From NCBI GenBank assembly GCA_003693505.1, contig QUZD01000078.1:62001-126000 (forward strand): a stretch of DNA of 64,000 nt, given 5' to 3'. A model generated the notes under the pieces. The model was given only the letters and a program-made list of their open reading frames with translations. It was not told the origin of the DNA and did no database searches. The DNA comes from Pseudonectria foliicola. Its lineage: Eukaryota > Ascomycota > Sordariomycetes > Hypocreales > Nectriaceae. Below, piece by piece: positions 45,363 to 58,027 of the stretch; within the stretch, counting starts at the first letter, position 1, and the number at the start of each line of letters is the position of its first letter. The position numbers and the translations under genes are program-made.

Positions 45363-48300
45363 GGTGCTTTGCGGAATGCTAATGGGTAGCCAAGCCTTTG
45401 GGACCCAGAAGCACGGCTGGCAGCTCGATAAAGTAGTTTTATATTGCATACAGCGTCTCTGTAAACGGCGTTTCTTTCCCAATTCATCATTTCGTATCAA
45501 GTTGGTTGGTGGACAATTGCGGAGTTTGATCGACAGACACCCGCTTTTATTGGTGTGGTTTGACAGATGTTTCCCCCAATCACTTGTAACATCCTTTTAT
45601 TACGGAGCTAGCCCAGATCTTGACTGACATGGAAGGGCCACCTACGGCGCTTTATGTTCCGTTTCTAGTTTCGAGAGCTCAAGATTAAGGGCGAGCTAGT
45701 CGGATAACGCAATGCAGCCATCGAAATCACAATAATGGGTATACGTCGAGTTATAAGCTATACCAGCTTCTATGGATCCTTGGACTTGGCATTTCTCCGT
45801 CAATCATCGTCTCTTCTTCGCTTCACCGTTTGAGCCCACAGTCCCTGTGCGACAAATGTAACACTCTAGTCTCGTATTGGCATGTTAATTGGTGCGTTTT
45901 GAGAGACATACGAATTTGGCCTATCCTTTCCAAAGATACTTGCTCCAAAGTCCTGTTCAGGAGAAGGAAGGAGGAAAGAAAGATATCAGATGCAGAGTAA
46001 AGCAGAGAAAAACACTTACTTAGAGACACTACCGTGAGCATTAGAGACGAGTAGGAGATAAATTACATATGAGTACAAGATACTATCAGACATCAACTTC
46101 ATTCTCGTGATAGACTAATGTCAACAAATGCAAGGGCAACTACTTATGGAGGTTGTCGCATTCATCCCCTCGAGGCTAAGTTGCTCGTTGAGGGATAGAT
46201 AAACTTTCACTCGCAAGCAATACATCCAACCAAGAATTGATTTAGATATAGCACAGAATATCAGTAATAAGATATCGCTCACAATGTCTTGTAAACAGAA
46301 ATCATGGATTCAAGGTGAGCATTGTGTTTGCTGGTTATACGAGTTCTCTGGCTTTCTCGTGGGGGAGCATGACGTTTATGATAACTCTGAAAGATTGCCT
46401 TAATAGTCTACTCCGTATGTTCGCAAGCTCCGCTTTTGATGTTCTTGTGAGTGCCAATGTAGACCAAGTTCGACTCGGTAATAATGAAACCAAGTCTGCT
46501 GATACTTCGTAACTTAAAAAGGTAGCTTTTTTTCTCGAACTAGGATCTTATATAATCTCTAGATTCTCCCTCCCAATTCTGCATCTCGTTCCACACTCCT
46601 CATAGCCGTTGCATTTGATGTTGATTTCTGATCCCTCTACACTCCGGTGGTGGCTTTGAGTATTCGAGTTGTCGAATCAAGTTCATAGACCACGTTAATG
46701 CTGTTGTGCATCATGGATGGGCCACTACCTTGAAGGTGGAGGAAGCGAGTAGAGACGCCACTGGTGGGAGTTCGGAGTCATTTTGATCCAATTGCATTAT
46801 CATATAACTTACATCGTACTCCCTCGCTCCAGCTCAGCGCCGATCTGAGCCAGCGAATCTGTGAACAAACTAGTGTACGTGCAGATGGATTGTGCTACTT
46901 ATAACATAACCGAACCCCATTCATTGCTGGACGGCCCCTTGTCGGCCGTGGCTAATCTGATGGCCCTTTGTTTTATGCTTGGTAGAGACCTGTCATGCAA
47001 CGAACGTCTTCTGAGTCAGTTTCGAGGCCCTGTTGAACTGTTCGGCGCAAAGTCCTGCTCACACGGCACGGCTGGATATTGAAACAATCGTCAATTTGGA
47101 AAAGACGATGTCTAATCAATATACGAACGGCCCAAAAGGCATTGCCCTCCCCTTGGGAAGTCTCGTGATGTAAAATCGACAGCAAAGCGTGCACAGACTT
47201 GGGCATCCTGCATTGGTCCATGTGACGTTTCGTTGCAACAAAGGACCTCTGCGCTTCTGAAGCGGTGTGCTGGTCGCTTTGGATGGGTCAATATCACAAG
47301 CCCCCTTTATCTTTAGGTTTTCGGCTCATCAAGTACTAACGACGGCTCTGTACGTGTTCATTGGAATCCACTCTTTCGATCTTAAGCCCTATCCTATAAT
47401 CACACCCCCCTGGTTACAATCTACTATACACAATGAGTCGAGTAGATCTGCGGTGGACAGTCTAGATCTTTTACTGACTTACCTGGTCAACCGATGCGTA
47501 AGGTGGGAATGCAGACATGATTCTGATCAGCCGGGATGCTCTAGGTATAATAAGGAAAAAGAGAACTACGTCCAAAGAGACGAAATTGAAAAGAGGGGCC
47601 TTCTCGTGTTTCACAGACACCTTAATTTTTATATGATTAGAGTACATCTCAAGCATTGTGAAGGTTAATGTGTTGAAGCTTTTTAGAGTTTGGATCATGC
47701 ATCCAAGTGGATGCGCAGGGTAGGCTGACGGGTCACAACGCATCCAAATATCCAGGTCAAGGGATGCCATAGGTGTCATAATTAATTAAGGCTTCTAAAC
47801 TACCAATTCAGTATGTACGTACGCAGATGGGCAAGTGTAGATGTGGTGGATAATTCCAAATAGCATGCATACCCGTATTAGAAATATGTTTTGTTTATGG
47901 ATAGTTTGGTCCTTCTAGCTACAAAATTCAGCTGGCACGGACTATTCGCCAGTCGTGCCAAGGTGCCAACCTGCAAGAAAGGGTAAGCACAAAAGGCTTG
48001 GCGGGTGGCGGTCTACTGTGTAGCTTGCAATCCACTAAGTACAATATGCTTATACGTCCATGACTCCAGCGCCGTGGCATGACATAGGACGAGCAATGCG
48101 ATACTATCAACTGCGCTTCGACACGACATAACGGCAGGCCATCGGTGCTGCAGTCATGATGGCGATCATTAACTTCACGTGATTGATATGTGATTGTATA
48201 AGTATGGCTGATCTCTGCGCAGCAGATGCAAGCCAATGCTGCTGTGTCAAAGAGTCATTGCGATGCAAATCAGCAATGGACCGACCAACCGCCTGCCCAG

Positions 48301-49373
48301 AAGACTGGCGTGGTACCATTTCAGCGAGGACGCGTGTACACGTCTGACAAAGTCGAGCATAAGCAGCAGAGCCGGTGAGCCCTAGGACGGGCCCCGAACT
48401 TCTAGAAGGGCGAGCTGGCATCGATGACGCGAAGGAATGAGACAGGTGACTGCTAGTGCCGAGTCTAACTGTCTAAGGGTCGATGGGTGAGCCAATACAG
48501 CAATCGCCAAGGCGGGCTTTACGGAGACAAGCGGCGGCGATTTATTCACCTCTACCCGTAGATCGGATCAAGCATGTTGGTTTTGCTGCTTACCATAGTA
48601 CTGTAATCCGATGGATAGGTGATACGGGCATCCGGAGTGCTCGGGGGCTACGTGGCCAAGGTGGCTATGTGGATTGTGGGGGGAAAGCCTGTTCAGACAG
48701 GGTATTGGCGCTTCTGCTACAGCAGCAAATGGGATGGATCCCATGAGTTGTTTGGCTGTTGGGCAAAGGGCACGTTTCTGATGCAAATTGGCAAGCCCAT
48801 CTGCCCAGTTGACCGATCCCTATCAATTCCACTCTTCCTATTGTCTAAGTTGCCGAGTACTGTAACATATCGAAACAACCAATGCTTTGCGGATAACCCC
48901 GACAGACACAAGCATGGATGATGGCTGTTTGCCAAGAAATGCGGCGAGGCATGCTCTGGAAAACGGGTTCTGGTAGCGATCTACCTGCACTGCCTCAAAG
49001 CACTCGCTCCATGGCGTCGTCATCACAGGCTTGGCAGACGCGGGTTAAGACACTTTGCTCCCCTCTATCGCAGGCAAATGGTCGAGGTAACTGATTGGGC
49101 TGAGCTTGAAAGTTCATTCAATATTTCTTCGCTGGCATATGAATTGGGTTCCAGACCCCCAATACGTTTAGCACGAGGCTGTTTGGTTCATCGCTCAGCC
49201 TCAATGTGCTTGGATGACGTGCAGTGCACAGGATATGGATGCTATTTTCTATAAAACCGTTGAAACCGCTGTTATGCATAATCTTTCGACTTGTTGACCC
49301 CGATGCCGTGGGGTGATTCTCTTCTTCTCGACCTCTAAGCCTTTCCCGGTACCCAAAAGTCATACCATCCTCA
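45363..49373. other. Long gene-poor region
   Basis: Four kilobases between the divergent pectate lyase and ADAM genes. The left part (45.6-46.6 kb) and 47.3-47.9 kb are AT-rich. All frames are short (under 135 codons), overlapping, and have no domain signals. No tRNA, rRNA, inverted-repeat transposon or CRISPR-like structure is visible. Promoters of the flanking genes must lie at its ends. Confidence 0.55.
45437..45443 (-). promoter_or_regulatory. TATA box, pectate lyase gene
   Basis: TATAAAA on the minus strand, 75 nt upstream of the pectate lyase ATG, a usual position for a strong inducible fungal promoter. Confidence 0.5.
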
Positions 49374-51750
49374 ATGTTTGGGATGGCTTTTATCCGGGGT
49401 CTTCTGGCAACATTCCTGCTAGTAGCGCTTACATCTCGTCACGCCCAAGGTAGGCCTTTTCAGGATTCTGCAATAAACCAGTCGTTCAGTTGACCCTAAC
49501 ATATTATCTAAAGCATTCTCCCAAACGCCGGAGCCTCCACGCCGAATCACATGGATCGAAGAACTCGATTTGCCGAGATCGTCACTGCCCATTCAACCTT
49601 CCTCTGTGTTCGAGGTAGCATTCAGCCTTCATGACACGAGCTACCGAATCAAGCTGGACCTTTCGCCGAACAACAATATTTTCTCTCGCTCTGCATCTGT
49701 CCAACATTTGGGACAAGATGGAAAGGCGGTCCTTCATCAACCCATAGCTGAGGGCAGTCATCTTGTCTTCAAGGGACAAACACATGTCTCCGATGATGAG
49801 GAGCGCGGCTGGAGGCATGCAGGCTGGGCAAGGATAATGCTTCGTCCCCTGGCGAACTCATACGTTTTCGAGGGCGCTTTCAGCATAGACGGAGATACCC
49901 ATCACATTCAAACCGATTCCCGTTATCGCAAGCTGAGTTCACCCGAAGGACCTCAGCCACCCGCGTCGAAGTCGCCTTACATGGTCGTCTGGAGGGACTC
50001 GGACACCAGAGCAGCCAGCATGGGAGAGCTGAAGCTGAAGCGAAATGTTAATAACGATACCGGCTGCAACTTTGATGATGCCGTCTTCAACAGGGAAGAT
50101 AACCTGTATCAAGGGCTGTATGGCCGATCTCATCTGTCAAGACCTACAAAACGGCAGGGTAGCATGAATCCATTCAATCCCATCGATAACATCGGATCTA
50201 CAGAAGGGTGCCCAAACCGTCGGCTGATAGCACTGATCGGCGTTGCCGCAGACTGCACTTACACGGCCGATTTTGACTCCGTGGCGGATGCGCAATCCAA
50301 CATCATCGCTCAAATCAACACCGCCTCTGAGCTCTACGAAAGGACGTTTAACATCTCGCTCCGGATTAGAAACCTCACATTGAGCGATCCGGAATGTCCC
50401 TCGAGCCCGTCTTCTACAGCCGCGTGGAATCTTCCCTGTTCTTCCAACACCGGCATCATGGACAGACTCAACCTATTTTCGAGCTGGAGAGGTAGCATTC
50501 GTGACGAAGAGGTTGCACTCTGGACATTGATGACAACCTGCAATAGTGGAACCACTGTGGGAATGGCATGGCTTGGCCAGATTTGCAGACAGGGTGCTCA
50601 AGTTGCCCGAAGTGGAGGGGAGCAGCAAGTCAGCTCTTCCACCAACATTGTGGTGAGAACCGCTGCTGAGTGGCAAGTGATTGCTCACGAAATTGGTCAC
50701 ACCTTTGGAGCGTCTCATGACTGTACAGAGATGACCTGTGGCGGTGGATCATCACCGCAACGGTGCTGCCCATTGAGTGCCACTACTTGTGATGCCGAGG
50801 GCGACTTCATCATGAACCCATCATCAAACAGTCGCATTAACCGTTTTTCCCCCTGCAGCATCGGCACGATTTGTAGCGCAATGCGGCGCAACATGGTGGA
50901 CGCCAGCTGTCTCACGGACGATGACAGCATCTCTACGGTTACCGACGGTGTTTGCGGGAATGGGATTGTAGAACCTGGCGAAGAATGCGACTGCGGCGGC
51001 GAGAGTGGTTGTCAGGACAACGAGTGCTGTAACCCAAGAACCTGCCGCTTTACTCAAGGCTCAGTCTGCGACCCCTCAAAGGGTGAATGCTGCACAAGGC
51101 AATGTCAACTTGCCAATAGAGGTGCAGTGTGCAGACAAAGTCTTGGGCCCTGCGACCCTGAAGAGGTCTGCAGCGGCACGTCATCCGCTTGTCCAGACGA
51201 TGTCCAGACTGACGACGGAGCGTCCTGTGGCGATAGTGGTCAAGGGCTGACCTGCGCTTCCGGAGAGTGTACGTCGCGACAGCTTCAGTGCATGAACTTG
51301 TTGAACGCTACCATGAGCGACACGCGCCCTTGTAACAACAACACTTGCCAGATGCACTGCATTAGCAACGTGTTTGAGAATACGTGCTCGAGAGAGGAAC
51401 GAGACTTTTTGGATGGCACTCCTTGCGGCGGTGGCGGACGGCGATGTTATGACGGCATCTGCCGAGGTGGAAGCGATGGCAGCAACAAGACACCCATCAT
51501 CATCGGTGCATCCGTTGGCGGGGGCGTCTTTCTCATCATTGTGGTCTGCATCATTGGCATCGTGTGCCGAAGAAGAAAGACGAAGAAGGCGGCTCAGCGG
51601 CATGGCATGGATCGCATGGGAGCTCAAGCCGGATTCGGCCCTGCTATGGCGGTCACTCCGGTTCCGCCCATTGCAACGCCCCATGTCCATCGGGGGGCAC
51701 CAGGGAGTCCTTTTGCCAGAGTCCAACCTACAAGCGCCAGATATGCATAG
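49374..51750 (+). CDS. ADAM-family metalloprotease with disintegrin domain
   Basis: Two exons, 49374-49449 and 49514-51750 (64-nt intron, phase 1), encode 770 residues. The short first exon supplies a signal peptide (about 1-24), which is missing if only the large frame is read. Domains in order: prodomain (about 30-225); reprolysin-type catalytic domain with the zinc motif HEIGHTFGASHD at 417-428; disintegrin domain starting GNGIVEPGEECDCGGES with the dense cysteine pattern; cysteine-rich segment; one transmembrane helix at about 686-710; and a basic then Pro-rich cytosolic tail. The catalytic Glu418 and three zinc histidines are all present, so the enzyme should be active. ADAMs shed membrane-protein ectodomains or digest matrix proteins; fungal members are poorly studied. 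MFGM has two possible ATGs (49374, 49383) that both keep the signal peptide. Confidence 0.95.
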
Positions 51751-52015
51751 AGGTAAGGGCGCTGGAACTTGGGTCGGAGTTTTCTTGTGAGATTTGGGGT
51801 AGTACGACAAGTCCCTGAGAAAAAATTATATACATCACTATCATTCCCGTGCCTTGTGATATCAGCGGTTGTTCTGGCTCGTACTGGAACTGAACCATCA
51901 TCTTGTCTAGGAACTTGAGCTACGAAGGAGTCGTGATTTAGGCCAGTCCAAATACGCAACTCCGGGTACAACAAGAAGCCCCCCGCTCAGTTTGCTGACA
52001 GTAGATTCGCGTTGA

Positions 52016-52852
52016 CTAATAAGGCTCAAAGACTTGCTCAGCAGTCACCTCGAACTCATCCGCATCAGGCTCATTTAACTGCTGGTACCATTTCAGAACG
52101 TCGACAATATCGCCAAAAGTCTCTTGGCCGTTCGTAGACACATTGGCGACGTAGCGCCAGGACCAGCCGCTGCTTCGGTCTTCTTTAGACCGCATATAGG
52201 CGATATAAAAGAGAACGTTGGACCCCCGACCACACTCCCACCCGCCCGCTATATCGTATTTGTCGCCAAGCAAGACTGTGTTTTCTTGTATCTCCTCTCC
52301 GGTTTTGACTTTGTTCCGTATATGCTCAGGCGTCTCACTGTGACTGTTTGGCCCCCAGCCTAGCCAGAAGATTGGACTTCCCATGCTGCGGCGTTGGTAC
52401 CAACCGTGACCCTCGAGGCTGTCGACGTGTTTCATCAGAATCTCGAAATCGTGAGGTAGTGTCCATTGCCCAGTAGGACATTCGAGACGCCCAAGGCCGC
52501 CAAGAATCGCCGAGCGATACGTATCACGCCGGGCAGCTCGCCATCCTAGGTCTGGGTCTACTGTCGTGCCATCGAGACCCAGCTGTTGCAGAACCAAGTC
52601 CCATTTGTCGAGGATGTCAGAGGCACCTTGAATGGGCGGTTGCATATTATCAGGTACGCCAAATACGCGCTGGACAAAGTCTGCTCGCGCTTTTTCCTTC
52701 TCCCCGGGAGTTTCCATGAGTCTCAGGTCTTGCGTATCGGCTGCTTCAATCTGCGGGATCATAGTCAACATGCCGCGATGGTTGACCTCGGCAATGTGTG
52801 CGCGATAGGAGATGAGGGCAGCCAAAATGGCATCTTCACTAGGCTGAGTCAT
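52016..52852 (-). CDS. Uncharacterised protein, possibly SMI1/KNR4-like
   Basis: Intron-less frame; the ATG at 52852 gives 278 residues. The frame stays open for 34 more codons upstream but begins there with TTG, so an upstream spliced exon is possible. The protein is soluble, acidic and rich in Trp and Gly in its second half: LPHDFEILMKHVDSLEG, IFWLGWGPNSHSETP, GGWECGRGSNVLFYIAYM, and a C-terminal ETFGDIVDVLKWYQQLNE. The LP-x-DF...(L)-hydrophobic arrangement with a following strand-rich part is faintly like SMI1/KNR4 (SUKH) domains, but I am not sure. No signal peptide or membrane helix. It is convergent with the ADAM gene, 265 bp between stops. Confidence 0.65.
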   Translation of the reverse strand: MTQPSEDAILAALISYRAHIAEVNHRGMLTMIPQIEAADTQDLRLMETPGEKEKARADFVQRVFGVPDNMQPPIQGASDILDKWDLVLQQLGLDGTTVDPDLGWRAARRDTYRSAILGGLGRLECPTGQWTLPHDFEILMKHVDSLEGHGWYQRRSMGSPIFWLGWGPNSHSETPEHIRNKVKTGEEIQENTVLLGDKYDIAGGWECGRGSNVLFYIAYMRSKEDRSSGWSWRYVANVSTNGQETFGDIVDVLKWYQQLNEPDADEFEVTAEQVFEPY

Positions 52853-53772
52853 GATTGGTGTATACTGCGCGCCTGAAAGAGGAAGGCTGTTGGCGACGAA
52901 TAATTTGGGATGTCGAAAAGGTTGGGCAATTTCATCAAACTCTGCAGTATTCAAGAACGATGATGTAATAGCAAGCTAAGAAAATGGTACAGTAGGTGGG
53001 TAAAGAAGGAAAAACGAACTAGATAAACGCATGGTTGGAATGTTGGTAAAGTCAATACGGTTAGGAAACAGCAATGCACCTAAACAAAAATGCAGCTATG
53101 TGAGAGACAAATGAATGAACCGGCCCCAGATTAGTGAATTTGCTAGGCTTCTGTATAAGGTTGTAACTTATTAGGTGCTGTGCGTACTGACATAAGACAT
53201 TACGCAGTAATCTGTATCCTTGTCCGAGATCGTATTTCTAGCAATCACGGCTCGAAGATGGTCAATCCGCCTGAGAGCATAGATCGGTAGCATATACGAG
53301 AGCCTTGAAAATTGGACATGGTCGGGGAGTGTATCGTATCAAAACTCAAGCGGCCGGGAAGAAGGTCTCTTCAAGCCTGAGAATGGCAGGGAAGTGTGGT
53401 TAAATGAGAACAGCCATCTTGCATCGAGGGTCTATGCTGGCCAAGCAATGTGCAGTCGGAAGCCGAGATTAGTGCCTGACCTATGAGAGTGCCAGCGTGA
53501 CAAGCACATGCAAGCAGCCAACGAAGCGACCTGTGATTGAAGATTTCGGAACCGCAGGGGCTTTGTTTTTTCATCCCTTGATGATCGAACATTATATTCA
53601 ATCATGGAATGTACGCCTGTCCTGGCTCACACACACGAAACCCAGTCTCAAATCTACAATATTACGGATATTGATTCCTGAGTAGGCCGAGCTGCGCAGA
53701 AATAAACAGGGAGTATGACTGAGTTTGATTAAACTAACAAAGTATATGCTGCTCTGTACCACTTTATCTTGG
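52853..53772. other. Intergenic region
   Basis: Contains the promoter of the 52016-52852 gene and the 3' flank of the transporter gene that ends at 53773. A possible upstream exon of the former could lie in the first part. No other feature seen. Confidence 0.45.
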
Positions 53773-55423
53773 TTAAATGAGGTATCGGAAGCCCCTCTTC
53801 ATTCGCAAAGCTTCGTCGGTACTCTCCAAAACCTCAATCTGGGCTGTTTGGGCCGCCACGTCTGTGTGAGTTTCCCACGCGGACTCTCCAGCTTCGAGCT
53901 TTTTGTTGAGTCCAATGAGAATCATGCGGAAGGCAAAGCAGCCCACCATGGTAAGACCAAACATGGAAAGAACAATGCCATAGCTCTTGCGGTAACCATT
54001 CTCCTCAAGATCCCAAACGTAGGACCCAGCAACGTTTCCGAGCTGACCAAAAGCGTTGATCAAAGCAATAGCTACGGCTCGCTTGGCAGGTGGCCGAGGG
54101 AAGGAGGAGCTGATCCAGGAATAAACCACGATATAGCCGGCATATGAGCTGGCTTGCAGAAATAGGGCAACATATCTAGCAGCAACGTTGAGAGTAGACA
54201 TGCTGATGATGAAACCAGCCATGCCGACCATGATGGGGCCCACAATGTGCCAGAACTAGCCAATGTTAGAAAATGACGATTCATTTCGCAAGATGAGAAA
54301 CTACACACCTTTTCTTCCGTTTTATCGGAATGCCAAGCATTGATGAGGGAAACAATGCATGAAAAGACCCACGGAGGGGCGCTCATTAGCAACGTCGGAA
54401 CGTAGCTGAAGCCAAGTGTTTTGGTCAAGGAGGGCTTATAAAGTCAATACAATATACGTAGCCAATGAATGAGAATGAACTCACGAAGAACGCATTGAAA
54501 GAGAGGCCAACAATGTAGGCCGTAAATGTGAGCATCATAAGATAAATCTTGAGATCCTTCAAGGCCATGAAAAGGCCATCGAATGCGCCCTGATCTGCGG
54601 AATCGGTATCCGCTTCACCAACATCTTCAATGATCCGCAGCTGTGCAACCTGGCGCTCTTCTTCAGTGAAGCCACGGGAGTTGTGGGGGAGATCGGGAAG
54701 GATGAAGACCGATACGATGGCGACAGCCATGGTGATGGCTCCTTCGATCCAAAAAAGCCATCGCCAAGCCGCGTGACCAAGGACGCCTTGCATGTTGGAT
54801 AAGACTCCAGCTCCGATGAGCGCAGAGAAGGCATTGGAGATGAGGTTTCCGCAGAAAAGGATGGCGTTTCTCGTCGTCAACTCTCGGCGGGTATACCATT
54901 TGGAGAGAATCAACAGGGCGCCGGGTAGGAAGGCAGCCTCGACGAAGCCGAGGAAGAATCGAATGCTGACCATGCCAGCAAAGTTGTGTACATTGCCGGA
55001 AAGAGTAGAGACCATGCCCCAGAGCAGAATAGAGGCGGCAATGTACAGAGAAGGGCGCTCAATTCGGTTGATAAACATATTGGACGGCACCTGCATGAGA
55101 ATGTATCCGACGTAGAGAATACTCAAGCAAGTGGCGTATTGCGTGTCGCTCAGCTTGAGATCGTCTTGGAGACCCTTGAGGCGAGCTGCGGCGATGTTGT
55201 TTCGGTCCAGATAATTCATGATGTAGATCAACACGAAGAGACTGCATCGAGCATCCAGCTTCCTCTTGAGGCTCTTCTCCACGGCCTGGCGACGGGCTGG
55301 ATCCATGGCATGGCCCAGTGCAAGCTTGTTAGGCGATGACTCGACCTGCTCCAGTGGCTCATTGCCATGTTTGTTGTCATGGCTCGTTCGCTCAAGAGAG
55401 CGCTTATTGATGGCGTCCGTCAT
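53773..55423 (-). CDS. MFS transporter, anion:cation symporter (Dal5-like) family
   Basis: Three exons, 54485-55423, 54309-54434 and 53773-54255 (introns 50 and 53 nt), phase 0 at both junctions, give 515 residues. Twelve transmembrane segments are expected. Family marks: a cytosolic N-terminus of about 70 residues, then KRKLDARCSLFVLIYIMNYLDRNNIAAARL (the fungal ACS opening), YVGYILMQVPSNM, the RFFLGFVEAAFLPGALLILSKWYTRREL motif, GWRW-type WRWLFWIEGA, and a C-terminal half with SSFPRPPAKRAVAIALINAFGQLGNV. The group includes allantoate (Dal5), nicotinate (Tna1), pantothenate (Fen2) and tartrate-type carriers that import small organic anions with protons. The exact substrate is not visible. 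It starts the group of metabolic genes that continues to the right edge. The ATG at 55423 is chosen because upstream codons start with TTG. Confidence 0.93.
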
Positions 55424-56459
55424 CTTGATTCTGAGATATTGGTGCAAAAGACAAAAGGCATGGCATCGGCCTTTCTTAAAGGGGAGCGCATGCGAGAGAT
55501 TTTATTCATCTATTCCCATTTGTCATTCTTGATCCTTGATATCCCCGTGACCGACTGACCCTGGATGTCACCTTGCGTTGATCAGATAGTGGGAGCAAAA
55601 AACCTCGAGGATTAACCTATCAAACCCGTGCGTTCGGCCCTTTTTCTCCTCATTGTACTGCCGAGATGTGGGGAAAAGGCGGAGTTGACGCGGAGTTGCT
55701 TTAATAGAGCTAGAGAGCCTCCAGATTTGCAAATTGTCCCATGGCGGGAACCGACCGAGGGTGAAACCATGGTCAACGCACAGGTGCCAAAGGTGGAGTG
55801 GCTATGACCTAATGGTATGGTAAACTGGCTGCCTGGACAGGGAATTGGTTGAGCGAAGATACTGTATGTACTGGCATCCTCCGCCTGATCCAAGGTAGAA
55901 TCGATGTAGATGGACATGCCGTCGGTTCGACCCGTATGGAGTAATCCTCTTCGCTTGGTTGCGTGGGCTCCATATGGATGCAACCACACGGTTACCCGGC
56001 AGAACGTTGGGGAGAAGATCATCCCTTTTCCTGGGGACTATTCCTCCCCCCATGGCGTTGAGATGAAACGTCACATGCGGAGGTCCAGCAATCGCCGTTT
56101 ACAGAATCCAGTGTTCTAGCGCAAGGGTAGACGGGCTACGCCAAGCATGCGCGTATGGTATCAATGTATGCACATACATGCTTGGATAGATAGGTATGCA
56201 ATACGAATCACGTCAAACCAATGTCATCCTTCCCTGCAGCACTAACGCTCGGAAGAAGAGAAAGAGAAAAAAAAAAGGTGTTGGTCATGCTTGAATTGGA
56301 GAAATTGCGGATTGCCCCAGACCCATTAAACATGCTGGGACGGCGCTCAAAGCTAGAATAAAGCACGGCTTCAAGAGTGGAGGCACCTTGCCGAAAGCCC
56401 ACTTTGATTCCAGGGGCATGCCATGTTGGCACCATGTTGGTTGAGTCTATCACTCAGTT
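55424..56459. other. Intergenic region
   Basis: About 1 kb between the transporter start and the 3' end of the aldehyde dehydrogenase gene; both are on the minus strand. Presumably the transporter promoter. Short frames have no domain content. Confidence 0.5.
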
Positions 56460-58027
56460 CTAAAGGCCCTCCACCGTCAGTGTGCCAGTCTTTGTGATCA
56501 AGAACTCGTCCATAGCAATATCCTTGCCGCTTTCCTTGCCGCTTCCACTTTCCTTGATTCCCCCAAATGGCGCTTCGGCGGATGAGTTATTTCCCGTGTT
56601 CTGCGAGCTTGTCAGTGTCCAGTTTCGAGCCTGCTCCTGTTGGGGTAACCTACCAGTCCAATCATCCCTGCTTCCAGGTTCTCAAAGAGTCGCCATAGTC
56701 GATCCACGTCTTTGGTAAAGACATAACTTGTCAACCCCATCCTGGTATTGTTCGCCCGTGCAACCACTTCCTCCTCGGCATCGAATACGGATATCCCCAA
56801 GACTGGTGCAAAAATCTCCTCTTGTGATAGCAGCATGCTGTCCGTGACCTCGGTAAGGATGGTGGGAGCCATGAAGTAGCCTCCGGGGTGCGTAGTACCA
56901 TCGAGCCTTTTTCCTGTTCCCAGTACGATGTTTGCACCCTTGCCAACAGCGTCATCGACGAGCGATTCCGCCTTATCCAGTCCTCGAGGGGTAGTAACTG
57001 GGCCAAGGTCGGTTGTTGCCTCCATCCCGTGTCCTACCCTCAACGCCATCGACTTTTGGGTCAGAGTTTCGACAAACTGGTCATGGATATCTCGCTGGAG
57101 GTACACCCGATTCGCTGACACGCAGGCTTGACCCGCATGCCTCCATTTCAGGCTCATGAGCTGTGTCAGCGCATGCTCAATATTGGCATCACTGAAGACG
57201 ATAAAGGGACAGTTTCCTCCTAGCTCGAGAGTCGATTTTGTCAGATTGCGAGAGCAAAGGCTGGAGATGATCTTCCCAACTCGGGTACTTCCAGTAAAGG
57301 TAACCTTCTTTACTAATGGATGTAGGCAGAGAGCCTCTGCTACAGCCGGAGTATTCTCCAGGCCCGTAGTGAGGACGTTTAATGCCCCGGGAGGGAATTC
57401 AGCTCTTATGGCAAGGCTTGCAAGTGCCAGAGCCGAAACTGGCGTCTCCGGGGATGGCTTCACAACCATGGTACAACCCGCAGCGAGCGCTGCACTGGCC
57501 TTTCTCAGCGTGAGAGCAATGGGAAAGTTCCATGGAACAAGTGCTGCTACTACTCCAATAGGCTGCTTGATTGTGAGCGAGCGACGGCCTGGGGTAGCCG
57601 ATGCTATCGTGGTTCCATGAGCTCGCTCTGCTTCCCCAGCGAACCACCAGACAAAGGTGATTGCGTAGTCGATCTCCGCATAAGCCTCGGCCAGTGGTTT
57701 CCCTGTTTCGTACACAAGAATTTTGGCCAAATCATCGCGTGAATCAAGGATCAATTGATGCCACCTTAACAGGCAAGCGGCACGCCGTCGAGGTGTCCAC
57801 TTAGAGTAAGCATCGAAAGCTTCCTTGCAAGATTCAACCGCCCGGTTCACATCCTCAGCACTGCAGTCTGGACAAGATGTCCAACTTTTGCCACATCCTG
57901 GGTCGACTACGTCGAAACGCTTGCCTGAAAGCGCTGAAACAGTATGCCCGTGAACAAAAGAATCGAATGATAAGAGGCTGTTGTCGGACAGGGAGAACGG
58001 AAGATTTTCCGTGGCTTTATTGGCCAT
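56460..58027 (-). CDS. Succinate-semialdehyde-dehydrogenase-like aldehyde dehydrogenase
   Basis: Two exons, 56654-58027 and 56460-56600 (53-nt intron, phase 0), give 504 residues. It has the complete ALDH machinery: PWNFP (165-169), VVKPSPETP, FTGSTRVGK (245-252), Glu268 in LELGG and the catalytic Cys302 in GQACVSANRVY, and the second exon restores the C-terminal NTGNNSSAEAPFGGIKESG. PGRRSLTIKQPIGVVAA and the conserved KWRHAGQACVSANR are typical of the succinate-semialdehyde dehydrogenase (GabD/Uga2) subgroup, which oxidises succinate semialdehyde to succinate with NAD(P) in GABA breakdown. Because subgroup members also take other semialdehydes, the substrate here is open. The acidic residue-poor N-terminus lacks a clear mitochondrial presequence. 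Next gene upstream is an SDR on the same strand. Confidence 0.93.

Noticed and set aside
45500..49300. Search for transposon remnants, tRNAs or small secreted proteins in the 4-kb gene-poor region
   Set aside because: No terminal inverted repeats, transposase-like frames, tRNA stems or cysteine-rich signal-peptide frames were seen.
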